Shown here: positions 37,533-47,216 of the stretch, one piece after another
Position numbering within the stretch: position 1 is the stretch's first letter
Layout of the letters: each line of letters opens with the position of its first letter
Assembly: GCA_963813375.1 (NCBI GenBank)
Contig: CAWEYT010000015.1
Location: forward strand, 62,001-126,000
From: DASTFY01 sp963813375
Lineage (GTDB): Bacteria; Actinomycetota; Acidimicrobiia; Acidimicrobiales; Ilumatobacteraceae
DNA length: 64,000 nucleotides
Reading direction: 5' to 3'
Position numbers and translations under genes: made by a program
The notes under the pieces: generated by a model
What the model saw: only the letters and a program-made list of their open reading frames with translations
What the model was told of the DNA's origin: nothing
Database searches by the model: none

Positions 37533-40500
37533 GGCGGCGACCCTACCCCGGCCGGCAGCGGCGCCCCCGGGCGCGACGTGCCGTCCGGGAACAGCTCCCC
37601 GAGCACGCTCAGGAGGTGGCGCGTCGGTTCCTGGCCGCGGCGCAGCGGCAGGACGAGTTGGTGCAGCGGCTCCTTGTAGATGGCGTCGCGGGCCACCCGC
37701 CGGAGCCGCATGGACTCGCTCGTCCGCAACTCGATGGGGGCCAGGCGGGCGCTGTCGGACGTGATCGACACGTCGCGCAGACCGAGGCGGAAGCACTCCG
37801 CCCGAAGGTGCCCGACGGCCAGGAGGTTGGCGGCCGGCTCGGGCACCGGGCCGTAGCGGTCCTGCCACTCGGCCTCGATGTCGTCCACCTCGGCGTGGTC
37901 GGTGACGGCGGCGAGCCGGCGGTAGGCCTCCAGCCGCAGTTCCTCCTTGGTGACGTAGTCGAGCGGCAGGTAGGCGTCGGTCGGCACGTCCAGCTTCACC
38001 TCGGCCGGCTCCCGCGGCGCCTCGCCCTTCATCTCGGCCACCGCCTCGTTGACCATCTGCACGTAGAGGTCGTAGCCCACCGCGGCGATGTGGCCGCTCT
38101 GATGCTCGCCGAGCAGGTTGCCGGCCCCGCGGATCTCCAGGTCGCGCATGGCGATCTTGAACCCGCTGCCGAGCTCGGTTGCCTCACCGATCGTCCGCAG
38201 GCGTTCGTACGCCTCCTCGGTGAGCACGCGGTCGGCGGGGTGGAAGAGGTACGCGTAGGCCCGCTGACCGCTGCGGCCGACCCGTCCCCGCAGCTGGTGG
38301 AGCTGGCCCAGGCCGAGGAGGTCGGACCGCTCCACGACCAGCGTGTTGACGGTCGGCATGTCGATGCCCGACTCGATGATCGTGGTGCAGACGAGGACGT
38401 CGTACTCGCCCTCCCAGAAGTCGACCACCACCTGCTCGAGCGTCCCCTCGTCCATCTGCCCGTGGGCCACGGCGATGCGGGCCTCCGGGACCAGCTCCCG
38501 CAGCCGGGCCGCGCAGTGGTCGATCGACTGGACCCGGTTGTGGACGTAGAAGACCTGGCCCTCCCGAAGGAGCTCGCGGCGCATGGCCTCCGCGACTGCC
38601 CGCTCGTCGTACTCGCCCACGAAGGTGAGGATGGGCTGGCGGTCGGCAGGTGGCGTCTGGATGAGCGAGAGGTCGCGGATGCCGGTCAGGCTCATCTCCA
38701 GCGTCCGGGGGATGGGCGTGGCCGACATCGTGAGCACGTCGACGTCGGTCTTGAGCTTCTTGATGCTCTCCTTGTGCTGGACGCCGAAGCGCTGCTCCTC
38801 GTCGATCACCAGGAGGCCGAGATCCTTGAACTCGATCCCCTCGGTCAGCAGCCGGTGGGTACCGACGACGCAGTCGACCTCACCCGACTTGAGCCCGGCG
38901 ACGACGTCCCGAGCCTGCGCCGGGCTGAGGAACCGTGACAGCACCTCGACCCGCACCGGGTAGCCGCGGAAGCGGTCGGCGAAGGTGTTGCCGTGCTGCT
39001 GCGCCAGCAGGGTGGTGGGCACGAGCACGGCCACCTGCTTGCCGGCCTGGATGGCCTTGAAGGCGGCGCGGATGGCGACCTCGGTCTTGCCGAAGCCGAC
39101 GTCGCCGCACAGCAGCCGGTCCATCGGGAAGCCGGCCTCCATGTCCGCCTTGACGTCGATGACGGCGCGGAGCTGGTCGGGCGTCTCGACGAACGGGAAG
39201 CCGTCCTCGAGCTCGCGCTGCCACGGTGTGTCGTCGCCGAAGGCGAAGCCAGGCGCGTGGCGGCGGCGCTGGTAGAGCACGACGAGCTCCTGGGCGATCT
39301 CCCGGACGGCCGACCGCACACGGCTCTTGGCCTTCTCGAAGTCCGCGCCACCGAGCCGGTGCAAGGTCGGTGACTCGCCGCCGACGTAGTGGCGAACGGC
39401 GTCGATCTGGTCCGAGGGGACGTAGAGCCTGTCGCCGCCCTTGTACTCCAGCAGCAGGTAGTCCCGCTCGACCCCACCGATGGTCCGCTTGACCATGCCC
39501 CCGTACCGACCGACGCCGTGGTGGTAGTGCACGACGTAGTCGCCGGCCTTGAGGTCCTCGAACACGCTGACCGACTGCCGCTTGCGGGGCCGCGGCGCAC
39601 GGTGGGCCCGGCGGCGGCCGGTGAGGTCGGCCTCGGCCAGGACGGCCAGCTTGGCCTCCGGGAAGATGGTGCTGAAGTGGAGCGGCGCCACCACGATCCG
39701 CCCGCCGCTGCGGGTGAGTCGCTCGTCGAGCGGCTCGCTCGTGTGCACCACGAGATCGAGCCCGTGCTCGCCCAGGATGCGCGAGAGGTTCGTGGCGGAC
39801 CCTTCTCCCTCGGCGGCCACCGTCACCCGGTAGCCGTCCGCGAGCAGCGTCGCCGAGCTGGCCGGTGATGGCGTCGGCGTCCCCCGGCGTGGCCGCCCAC
39901 CCGCGGGTCGCCACCGTGGGCGTGTCCGGCGAATCCGGGGTGGCCACCAGCGACCACGCGCCGCCCGAGACCCCCTCCAGCAGCCGTTCGGCCGGCAGGT
40001 GGAGGCGGGGGAGCCCTTCGTCCTCGTTCGCGCCCCACGTGCGGGCCAGGGTGGCGGCCAGATCGGCCTCTTCCGCGAGGACGTCCGCCGCCCGGTCCCG
40101 CAGGCGCCGTGGCTCGACCAGGATGACCTGCGCCGTGTCCGGCAGGCGGTCGGTGAGCAGCCGGTCACCGTCGACCAGCCAGGGCAGCCAACTCTCCATG
40201 CCGTCGAACGTGAGGCCGCCCGCCAACCGCTCCCACTGGTCCCGACCCCACGGCTGCTGCCGGACGAGCTCCTCGGCCCGGTGGCGGACGTCGTCGGTGA
40301 TCCGCAGCTCCCGGGCCGGGAAGACGTGGGCCTCTTCGAGCGGGTCGGTCGAGCGTTGGTCGTGCACCGAGAACTCGGTGAGGCGGTCGACCTCGTCGCC
40401 CCACAGGTCGATGCGGACCGGCGCGTCGGAGGTGGACGGGAAGACGTCGATGATCGACCCGCGTCGGGCCACCTCGCCGCGATGCTCGACCAGTTCCTCG

Positions 40501-40988
40501 CGCCGGTAGCCGGACGTCACGAGCCGGGCCAGGAGCTCCTCGGCGTCGAGGACGTCGCCGGGGTGCACGACGACAGGATCGACGTGGTCATCGCCCGGCC
40601 CCAGGCGCTGCAGGAGCGCGCGAATGCCGCCGACGACGATGCGGGGCGGTCGGCCGCCCTCGTCGGCGAGCCGCCACAGCACCCGCAGGCGGTGCCCCAT
40701 CGTCTCGACGCTCGGGCTGACCCGCTCGAAGGGCAGGGTCTCCCAGGCCGGGAACAGCTCGACGTCGTCGGGCGGCAGGTACCGCTGGAGGTCGTCGACC
40801 AGCCGCTGGGCCGCGGTCCCCGTCGGCACTGCGACCAGGAGCGGCGCGCGGCTGGACAGCCGAGAGAGCCCGGCCAGCGTCAGCGGGCGGGCGGCTTCGG
40901 TGACGGCCAGGACCGCGCTGCGGCGACCGAGCACGGCCGCCAGGGCGGGCTCGTCGCGCAGGAGTTGGGGGAGCGACTGGAGACTCAT
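37529..40988 (-). CDS. mfd: Transcription-repair coupling factor (frameshifted)
   Basis: Mfd translocase of about 1150 residues, which removes stalled RNA polymerase and recruits UvrA. N-terminal UvrB-homology module (VELFPAWETLPFERVSP), the RNA polymerase-interacting domain (YVVHYHHGVGRYGGM), then helicase motifs: Walker A GDVGFGKTEVA, DEEQ box VIDEEQRFGVQHK, SATPIPRT, STTIIESGIDMP-like CTTIIESGIDMP and QLRGRVGRS. The TRCF C-terminal domain follows. One frame change near 39850, in the non-catalytic middle. ATG 40988 (MSLQSLPQLL) gives the usual N-terminus. Confidence 0.92.
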
Positions 40989-41035
40989 CGGCGGGCCGAG
41001 CACCGTACCGCGGCCGGCCCGCCCTTCCTCGCGGT

Positions 41036-41794
41036 CTACTCCGGCAAGGAGCTGCGATCCCGGCCCTTGGTGACCAGCACGACGCCGGCCACGACCAGCG
41101 CGGCGCTCAGGGCGAGCAGCAGCGGGGCATGCGAGCCGGTCTCGGGCAGGGCGCGGTTGCTCAGCGCCGAGCCGCTGGAAGGCGTGGTGGAGCCGGACGG
41201 CAGCGTCGTGACACCCTCCGAGCTCGGTGTGGTGGAGCCGCCGCCGGTGCTCGTGGTCGGGCCTGTGGTCGGCGGTACGGTCGTCGCCTCTGTGGTGGGC
41301 GTGCTCGTGCAGTTGTCGGCCGTCGTGATGTAGGGCCCGGCCACGCGGCCGCGGGCGTCACCGTTGCCGGTGAAGACAGCCTTGACGTCGACCTGCCCGC
41401 AGTTGGACTGGATCGTCAGCACCGCGGTCGTCGCGCCGGCCGGGATCGTGCCGGCCACCTCGTTGGTGTCGGGGTTCGACGAGATGCCGCGGTGGGCCCG
41501 CACCCGGATGGGGGTGTCGGTCGTGCGGGGCGCGTCCAGCGTGTACGCAATGGTCATGGCGCCGTTGGCGTCGACGTCGAGCACGATCGTGAACGTCGTG
41601 CCGTCGATCGTCCGGCTGTTCGTGCACGAGAGCGGGGCGACCTTCACGTCGTTGTTCCCGCCGCAGTTGGCCAGGGCCTCGGCTGTCCCGCTGGTGGCGA
41701 GCGCGAGTCCGGCTGTGGCGGCGCCGGCCACGACCATCACGCCCGCCCAGGTACGGATCCGGGCGCGCGCACGGGCAAGGGGGGTGTTCGACAT
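41036..41794 (-). CDS. LPETG-anchored secreted protein
   Basis: A 252-residue surface protein. An N-terminal signal (RARIRTWAGVMVVAGAATAG start, cleavage near ATSGTAEA) is followed by a beta-rich domain with two Cys pairs, a Thr/Ser/Pro-rich linker (about residues 165-212) and a sortase signal: LPETG at residues 216-220, hydrophobic segment LLLALSAALVVAGVVLV and charged tail KGRDR. The globular domain is not recognised. It lies between adk and mfd on the same strand, ending 48 nt before mfd. No sortase is in the window. Confidence 0.82.
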   Translation of the reverse strand: MSNTPLARARARIRTWAGVMVVAGAATAGLALATSGTAEALANCGGNNDVKVAPLSCTNSRTIDGTTFTIVLDVDANGAMTIAYTLDAPRTTDTPIRVRAHRGISSNPDTNEVAGTIPAGATTAVLTIQSNCGQVDVKAVFTGNGDARGRVAGPYITTADNCTSTPTTEATTVPPTTGPTTSTGGGSTTPSSEGVTTLPSGSTTPSSGSALSNRALPETGSHAPLLLALSAALVVAGVVLVTKGRDRSSLPE

Positions 41795-41953
41795 GGTGAT
41801 GTTCAGTCCTCTCTTGACATTCCGCCCGGGGGGTCTCCGTCGATCTTGGGCAGGAATCGTGGGCAGGGTTCGTGACGATCAATGCCGTACCCGCGCCGCC
41901 CGGCGGGTTCGCCCAACGTAGTGCGGAGCTGACGATGCTGACTGATCGTTCAG

Positions 41954-42568
41954 CTAGGCCGTGTCTCCCAGGCGGAACAGGGCCTCGAAGATCCGGTCGG
42001 CCACCTCATCCACGTCGGCGGCGCCATCGACCTCGATCAGCAGCCCGGCCTCGCGGAGGTAGGCCAGCAAGGGCCCGGACTCCTCCGCGTCGACGGCCAG
42101 CCGGTGGTCGACCACCTCCGGCCGGTCGTCGCCTCGCCCTCGGGCCAGTAGGCGCTCGCGGGCTTCCTCGGGTCCGAGCTCGATCTGGACCGCGGCGTCG
42201 AGGCGGCCCGGACTCGCCGACAGGAACGCCTCCGCCTGCTCCGCGGTGCGCGGGAACCCGTCGAGCAGGAAGCCCCGCTCGACGACATCGGGGGCCTGCA
42301 GCGCGTGCTCGACCACCCCGAGCATGACGTCGTCAGGGACGAGCTCGCCGGATTCGACGTACGGCCGCGCCAAGCGACCGAGCTCCGTGCCGGCGTCCAT
42401 CGCCCGCCGGAGCATCGCTCCCGTCGAGAGGTGCACGACGCCCAGCCGGCCGGCCAGGAGCTTGGCCTGGGTGCCCTTGCCCGCGCCGGGCGGGCCCAGG
42501 ATCACGAGCCGGCGGGGAGATTGTGGTGACCGCTGCACCGTGACATGGGGCTCGCTCCGCTCGCTCAT
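41954..42568 (-). CDS. adk: Adenylate kinase paralogue
   Basis: A 204-residue short-LID adenylate kinase: P-loop LGPPGAGKGTQAKLL, then STGAMLRRAM, GFLLDGFPRTAEQAEAFL, and RGDDRPEVVDHRL in the LID/catalytic region. The NMP-binding STGDMLR of standard adenylate kinases reads STGAMLR, with Asp to Ala. Adk is normally in the ribosomal secY-adk-map cluster, so this copy beside pth may be a second enzyme with altered nucleotide preference. ATG overlaps the pth stop by 4 nt. Confidence 0.83.
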   Translation of the reverse strand: MSERSEPHVTVQRSPQSPRRLVILGPPGAGKGTQAKLLAGRLGVVHLSTGAMLRRAMDAGTELGRLARPYVESGELVPDDVMLGVVEHALQAPDVVERGFLLDGFPRTAEQAEAFLSASPGRLDAAVQIELGPEEARERLLARGRGDDRPEVVDHRLAVDAEESGPLLAYLREAGLLIEVDGAADVDEVADRIFEALFRLGDTA

Positions 42569-43164
42569 AGCGCACGACCATTGAACTCGTTCATGGCGGC
42601 GGCGGTGCCATCGGTGAGGATCGACTCGACGGCGTCGGCGGCGTCCTGCACCGCCACGTCCAGCAGGGCCCGCTCGGCTTTGGGGATCCGGTGCAGCACG
42701 TGGTCGGCGCCGCGCTCCTTGCTCGGCGGCTTGCCCACGCCGATGCGGACGCGGAGGTAGTCCTGCGTCTTCAGGTGCTGGGTCACCGACCGCAGGCCGT
42801 TGTGCCCGGCGAGCCCGCCACCCTCCTTGATCCGCACGACGCCGGGCGGCAGGTCGAGCTCGTCGTGGACGACCACGAGCCGGCGGGGGTCGTCGACGCC
42901 GTACCGCCGCACCAAACCGGATGCCGCGTCACCGGACAGGTTGACGTAGGTGGTCGGGACGGCGAGCGCCAGCTGCCGGCCCCCGATGGTGACCTCGGCC
43001 GTGAAGGCGCGGGCGCGCCCCTTGCGCAGGCGCGCGCCGTGGCGCCGAGCCAGTTCCTCGATCACCTCGGCACCGACGTTGTGGCGCGAGCGCGCGTACT
43101 CCGCGCCCGGATTGCCCAGCCCGAGCGCCAGCAGGTCGGCCGACCTGCCCCGCCGGGCGATCAC
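42565..43164 (-). CDS. pth: Peptidyl-tRNA hydrolase
   Basis: A 199-residue Pth that recycles tRNA from prematurely released peptidyl-tRNA. Signatures: LGNPGAEYARSRHNVGAEVI with the catalytic His in RHNVG, the Asn and Asp in VHDELDLPPG, and KEGGGLAGHNGLRSV. It overlaps rplY upstream and adk downstream by 4 nt each, the standard rplY-pth pair. Confidence 0.94.
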   Translation of the reverse strand: MIARRGRSADLLALGLGNPGAEYARSRHNVGAEVIEELARRHGARLRKGRARAFTAEVTIGGRQLALAVPTTYVNLSGDAASGLVRRYGVDDPRRLVVVHDELDLPPGVVRIKEGGGLAGHNGLRSVTQHLKTQDYLRVRIGVGKPPSKERGADHVLHRIPKAERALLDVAVQDAADAVESILTDGTAAAMNEFNGRAL

Positions 43165-43835
43165 TCGGAGGAGCTGTCGCCCTCGGCAGCAGCGGCATCG
43201 CCGCCGGCCTCGCCCTCGGCGGCCTCGCCCTCGGCACCTTCCGCCTCCTCGCCCTCCTCGGGCTCCTCGACGATCTCCACCTGTGCGGCGAGCGCGGTGA
43301 CGATCGCCATCTCCGGGTCGTCGATGAGCTCCACGCCCTCGGGCATCGTGAGCTCGCCCGCCCGGACGACGTCACCGACCTCCATGTCGGAGACGTCGTA
43401 GGTGAAGGCTCCAGGCACGTTGCGGGGCGTGGTGCGCACCGTGATCGTGTCGACAGCCGGGTCCACCAGGCCACCCTCGGCCAGCACGGCCTTGGCTTCG
43501 CCCACGAGGTGGAAGGCCACGGAGATCTCGATGACCTCGTCGAGGCTCACGACCACGAAGTCGATGTGGGCGACGTTGCGCTTCAACGGGTCCCGCTGGA
43601 GGGACTTGACGATCGTCGGATGCGTGGTGCCGTCGATGTCGAGGTTGATGAGCGCGTTGACCCCCGCGGGCCCGGTGAGGGCGTGACGCAGCTCCCGGCG
43701 GTCGACGGCGATGCTCAACGAGTCCATGCCGTGGCCGTAGAGCACGGCGGGGATCTGGCCCTCGGACCGCAACCGGCGGCTGGCGCTGCTGCCCGTGATG
43801 CGACCGGTGTGAGCGGTGAGGGTGATGTCGGTCAT
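43161..43835 (-). CDS. rplY: 50S ribosomal protein L25 (CTC-type)
   Basis: A 224-residue L25/TL5/CTC protein that binds 5S rRNA. The N-terminal domain has RRLRSEGQIPAVLYGHG and VNALINLDIDGTTHPTIVKS; the CTC extension carries HIDFVVVSLDEVIEISVAF and TTPRNVPGAF. The tail is an acidic Glu/Ala run. ATG 43835 starts MTDITLTAHTG. Divergent from flavin reductase across 136 nt. Confidence 0.92.
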   Translation of the reverse strand: MTDITLTAHTGRITGSSASRRLRSEGQIPAVLYGHGMDSLSIAVDRRELRHALTGPAGVNALINLDIDGTTHPTIVKSLQRDPLKRNVAHIDFVVVSLDEVIEISVAFHLVGEAKAVLAEGGLVDPAVDTITVRTTPRNVPGAFTYDVSDMEVGDVVRAGELTMPEGVELIDDPEMAIVTALAAQVEIVEEPEEGEEAEGAEGEAAEGEAGGDAAAAEGDSSSE

Positions 43836-43971
43836 GGCGCGGGCCTCCACGCGGGAACGATGGCGGGGCCGCGGCAGGACACGCGGCGGGAGAACGGACT
43901 TCGAGACGGCCAGGCAGTCTACGGGACCGGCGACCCGACTCACCACCTGCCGGACCGACCAGTGAAGCGCC

Positions 43972-44508
43972 ATGTCTCATAGTGTGCCCGTCGTGCCCTT
44001 CGATGCGCTCCGCTTCCGGCAGGTGCTGGGTCACTTTCCCACCGGCGTCACGGTGGTCACCGGGCTCGTGCCGACGCCCCCGGGCTCGGATCTGGCTCCC
44101 AAGCCGTCGGGTCTCACCATCGGCTCGTTCACCTCGGTCTCCCTGGACCCGCCGCTGGTCGGGTTCCTGCCGGCCTTCACCTCCGACAGCTGGCAGGAGA
44201 TCGGTCCCACCGGAGTCTTCTGCGTCAACGTGCTGGCCGACGACCAGGTGGAGCTGTGCTGGCGGTTCGCCAAGGAAGCCGACGATCGCTTCGAGGGGGT
44301 CGAATGGACGCCGGCTCCCGCCACCGGTTGCCCGATCCTCGCCGGCGCCGGCGCATGGATCGACTGCGAGGTCGAGCAGGTCCACGACATCGGTGACCAC
44401 TGGTTCGTCGTCGGCCGGGTGCTGGCGCTCGACCATGCGGACCCGTGGCCCAACCCCATGGTGTTCTACCGGGGGAAGATCGGCGGCTACTCCTCGCCCC
44501 CGGCGTGA
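43972..44508 (+). CDS. Flavin reductase domain protein
   Basis: A 178-residue flavin reductase/FMN-binding split-barrel protein: GHFPTGVTVVTGL, GLTIGSFTSVSLDPPLVGF and FCVNVLADDQVELCWRFA are typical of HpaC-like NAD(P)H:flavin oxidoreductases that feed reduced flavin to monooxygenases. No monooxygenase is adjacent. The stop overlaps the next start (TGATG). Confidence 0.85.
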   Translation: MSHSVPVVPFDALRFRQVLGHFPTGVTVVTGLVPTPPGSDLAPKPSGLTIGSFTSVSLDPPLVGFLPAFTSDSWQEIGPTGVFCVNVLADDQVELCWRFAKEADDRFEGVEWTPAPATGCPILAGAGAWIDCEVEQVHDIGDHWFVVGRVLALDHADPWPNPMVFYRGKIGGYSSPPA

Positions 44509-44891
44509 TGGGGGACACCTTCGCCGGCTGGCTGGCCGGCGCTGTGCTCGGGGTCGTCCTGCTGGTGGCCGGCAGCGCCAAGCGGGCCGACCGGGGCTGG
44601 CCGTCCGCGGCCGCGGCCCTCGGTGTGCCGGCCTGGACGGTTGCGCCGTTGCCGTGGGTCGAGATCGGGCTCGGGGCGGTGCTCATCTCCGGTCTGGTCC
44701 GACCGCTGGCCCTCGTGCTGGCGGCGATCCTCCTCGTGCTGTTCACCGTCCTGGTCGTGGTCAACCTGGCGCAGGGCCGGCGGCCGCCGTGCGCGTGCTT
44801 CGGCGCCCGCTCCCGCGAGCCGATCAGCGTGTTGAGCGTGCTCCGCAACCTGGGCCTGCTCGCACTGGCGGCGGTCGCACTGGTGGCCTGA
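44508..44891 (+). CDS. MauE/DoxX-like membrane protein
   Basis: A 127-residue protein with four hydrophobic segments (AGAVLGVVLLVAGSAKR, EIGLGAVLISGLVRPLALVL, ILLVLFTVLVVVNLAQG and LRNLGLLALAAVALVA). The loop PPCACFGARSREPIS before the last segment is the MauE hallmark. MauE of methylamine utilisation supports disulfide formation or transport of reductant. Coupled to flavin reductase; real substrate unknown. Confidence 0.72.
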   Translation: MGDTFAGWLAGAVLGVVLLVAGSAKRADRGWPSAAAALGVPAWTVAPLPWVEIGLGAVLISGLVRPLALVLAAILLVLFTVLVVVNLAQGRRPPCACFGARSREPISVLSVLRNLGLLALAAVALVA

Positions 44892-44904
44892 TGCGAGGTT
44901 CAGC

Positions 44905-45663
44905 GTGGCGACGATCGATCTGAACGCGGACCTGGGGGAGGGGTTCGGGCGTTGGACCCTGACGGACGACGCCGCGCTGCTGGCCGTCGTCACCAGCGCC
45001 AACGTGGCCTGTGGGTTCCACGCCGGCGACCCGTCGACCATGCGCACGGTCTGCGATCTGGCGGTGGCCGCGGGCGTCAGCATCGGCGCCCAGGTGTCCT
45101 ACCGGGACCTGGCCGGCTTCGGGCGCCGGTCGATGGACGTCCCGCCCGACGAGCTGGCTGACGAGGTCACGTACCAGATCGGCGCGCTGAGCGTCTTCGC
45201 CACCGCCGCCGGGGACCGGGTGCGCTACGTCAAGCCCCACGGCGCGCTCTACCACCGCGTCGTCCACGACGAGGCCCAGGCCGGGGCGGTGGTGGCGGGC
45301 ATCCGGCGGGCCGGGGGCGACCTGGCCGTGCTCGGCCTCCCAGGATCGGAGCTGCTCCGGGTGGCCGCCGCGGCCGGACTCCCCGTGGTGGGCGAGGCGT
45401 TCGCCGACCGCGCCTACGCACCCGACGGAGGGCTGGTCAGCCGCAGCGAAGAGGGCGCGGTGCTCACCGACCAGTCGGCGGTCGTGGCCCAGGCGGTACG
45501 GCTCGCCACGGCCGGTGAGGTGGTCACCGTCGGCGGCGAGGTGCTCCCAGTCCGCGCCCGATCGCTCTGCCTCCATGGCGACACCCCCGGGGCGGCCGGC
45601 TTGGCGGTGGTCGTGCGCGATGCGCTCGTCGCCGGCGGCGTGACCGTCGCGCCCTTCGCATGA
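44905..45663 (+). CDS. pxpA: 5-oxoprolinase subunit A (LamB/YcsF)
   Basis: A 252-residue LamB/YcsF protein: DLNADLGEGFGRW, ANVACGFHAGDPSTM, VKPHGALYH and EAFADRAYAPDGGLVSR are conserved. With PxpB and PxpC it hydrolyses 5-oxoproline (pyroglutamate) to glutamate using ATP. The stop overlaps the pxpB start by 4 nt. Confidence 0.92.
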   Translation: MATIDLNADLGEGFGRWTLTDDAALLAVVTSANVACGFHAGDPSTMRTVCDLAVAAGVSIGAQVSYRDLAGFGRRSMDVPPDELADEVTYQIGALSVFATAAGDRVRYVKPHGALYHRVVHDEAQAGAVVAGIRRAGGDLAVLGLPGSELLRVAAAAGLPVVGEAFADRAYAPDGGLVSRSEEGAVLTDQSAVVAQAVRLATAGEVVTVGGEVLPVRARSLCLHGDTPGAAGLAVVVRDALVAGGVTVAPFA

Positions 45664-46287
45664 GGATCAGGCCGGCCGGCGCGCACGCGCTCCTGGTGGA
45701 GCTGGAGGACCTGGCGCAGGTGCAGGGTCTCCACGCCGCGCTCGTCGGGCGGCAGGCGGCAGGGGACCTCCCCACCGTGATCGACATCGTCCCTGCTGCC
45801 CGCACGGTTCTCCTCGACGGCGTCGATGATCTCGACGCGATGGCCGTCGCCGTTGCCGCGTGTCCGCTCACGATCGCGACCGCGCCCGCGCCCGCGGTGG
45901 GGCCGGTGGTCGAGATCCCGGTCGTCTACGACGGCGAGGACCTGGCGTGGGTCGCCGACCAGTGGGGGACGACCGTCGCCGGCGCCGTCGCACTCCACAG
46001 CGGCGCCACGCTCCGGGCCGCCTTCTGCGGCTTCGCCCCGGGCTTCGCCTACCTCGTCGGCCTGCCCGAGCGGTGCCACCTACCCCGGCGACCCCGTCCC
46101 CGTCCGGAGGTGCCGGCCGGCGCGGTGGCCGTGGCGGGAGAGTTCACCGGCGTCTACCCGCGGCCGTCGCCGGGCGGCTGGCACCTCATCGGCCGCACGA
46201 CGACGCGCGATGTGGGATCCGTCGCGGCCCGAGCCGGCCCTGGTGGCGCCGGGCACCGGTGTGCGGTTCGTCGCCGTCGAGCCGTGA
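45660..46287 (+). CDS. pxpB: 5-oxoprolinase subunit B (KipI-like, frameshifted)
   Basis: About 209 residues, KipI/allophanate-hydrolase subunit 1 fold: PTVIDIVPAARTVLLDGVD, EIPVVYDGEDLAWVA, FCGFAPGFAYLVGLP and GEFTGVYPRPSPGGWHLIGR. Near 46207 a base is missing (RDVWDPSRPE expected); read through the shift it ends FVAVEP at 46287, overlapping the pxpC GTG by 4 nt. Without the correction the frame runs on into pxpC and imitates a fusion. Confidence 0.85.
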
Positions 46288-47216
46288 CCACGGGACCGGG
46301 GCGAGCGCTGGTGGTCGTCCGGGCGGGCGCGCTGACCGTCGTGGAGGATCTCGGGCGGCCCGGCCACGCCCATCTGGCCGTCCCCCGGTCCGGCGCGCTC
46401 GACCGGGCCGCGCTGGCCGAGGCGAACCGCCTGGTCGGCAACGGGCCGGACCGGCCGGGCCTGGAGACCACCCTCACCGGTGTCGCGCTCCGCGCCAGCG
46501 CGACTGTGGTGGCGGCGGTGACGGGCGCACCGGCAGACGTCAGGGTCGAGGGACACCCAGTCGCCATGGCGGAGCCGGTTGTCGTGCCCGCCGGCGCGGT
46601 GCTCGATGTCGGCACCGCCCGCACCGGCGTCCGGTCGTACGTGGCCGTCGAGGGTGGCCTCGCGCTGGAGCCGGTGCTCGGGAGCTGTTCGACCGACGTG
46701 CTCTCCGGGCTCGGTCCGCCTCCGCTGCGGGCCGGTGACGTCCTGCCGTTGGGTTCCTCGCGAACGGGAGCCGCCGGGACGCGACCCGTGCCGAGTCGTG
46801 CCTGGCCGGCGGGACCGATCGTCCTGGCCGTCACGCCCGGTCCCCGGAACGACTGGTTCACGGCAGCCGCGCTGGCCACGCTGGTCAGCAGCCCCTACCG
46901 CGTCAGCCGGGACTCGAACCGCATCGCCCTGCGCCTCGAGGGTCCGACCCTCGATCGGACCGTGACCGCCGAGCTCGCCAGCGAGGGGCTGGTGCTGGGG
47001 GCTGTGCAGGTGCCGGCCGACGGTCAGCCGCTCGTCTTCCTGGCCGACCACCCGACCACCGGCGGCTACCCGGTGATCGCCGTCGTGGACGACCGCGACG
47101 TGGACGCCTGCGCGCAGGCTCGTCCGGGCGCCGAGGTTCGCTTCCGCTGGTCCGCCTCCTCCCACGAGGTCGCACCCGGTGCGGCGGGACCCACCCGGTA
47201 CGGTGCCGGCCCGTGA
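46284..47216 (+). CDS. pxpC: 5-oxoprolinase subunit C (KipA-like)
   Basis: A 310-residue biotin-dependent-carboxyltransferase-like protein (KipA, allophanate hydrolase subunit 2): VVEDLGRPGHAHLAVPRSGALD, VGNGPDRPGLETTLTG, VTPGPRNDWF and FLADHPTTGGYPVIAVV. GTG start coupled to pxpB. Its last codons contain a TACGGT box that may drive dapB. Confidence 0.9.
   Translation: MTTGPGRALVVVRAGALTVVEDLGRPGHAHLAVPRSGALDRAALAEANRLVGNGPDRPGLETTLTGVALRASATVVAAVTGAPADVRVEGHPVAMAEPVVVPAGAVLDVGTARTGVRSYVAVEGGLALEPVLGSCSTDVLSGLGPPPLRAGDVLPLGSSRTGAAGTRPVPSRAWPAGPIVLAVTPGPRNDWFTAAALATLVSSPYRVSRDSNRIALRLEGPTLDRTVTAELASEGLVLGAVQVPADGQPLVFLADHPTTGGYPVIAVVDDRDVDACAQARPGAEVRFRWSASSHEVAPGAAGPTRYGAGP
47199..47204 (+). 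promoter_or_regulatory. Putative -10 box (TACGGT) for dapB
   Basis: TACGGT ends 8 nt before the dapB GTG, inside the pxpC coding end. The same hexamer lies 7 nt before ftsK. Fits a leaderless actinobacterial promoter that lets dapB be expressed without pxpABC. Inference. Confidence 0.3.

Noticed and set aside
41129..41875. Long plus-strand frame over the LPETG gene
   Set aside because: Low-complexity Arg/Gly/Val sequence typical of high-GC antisense frames; the minus-strand protein has signal peptide and LPETG signal.
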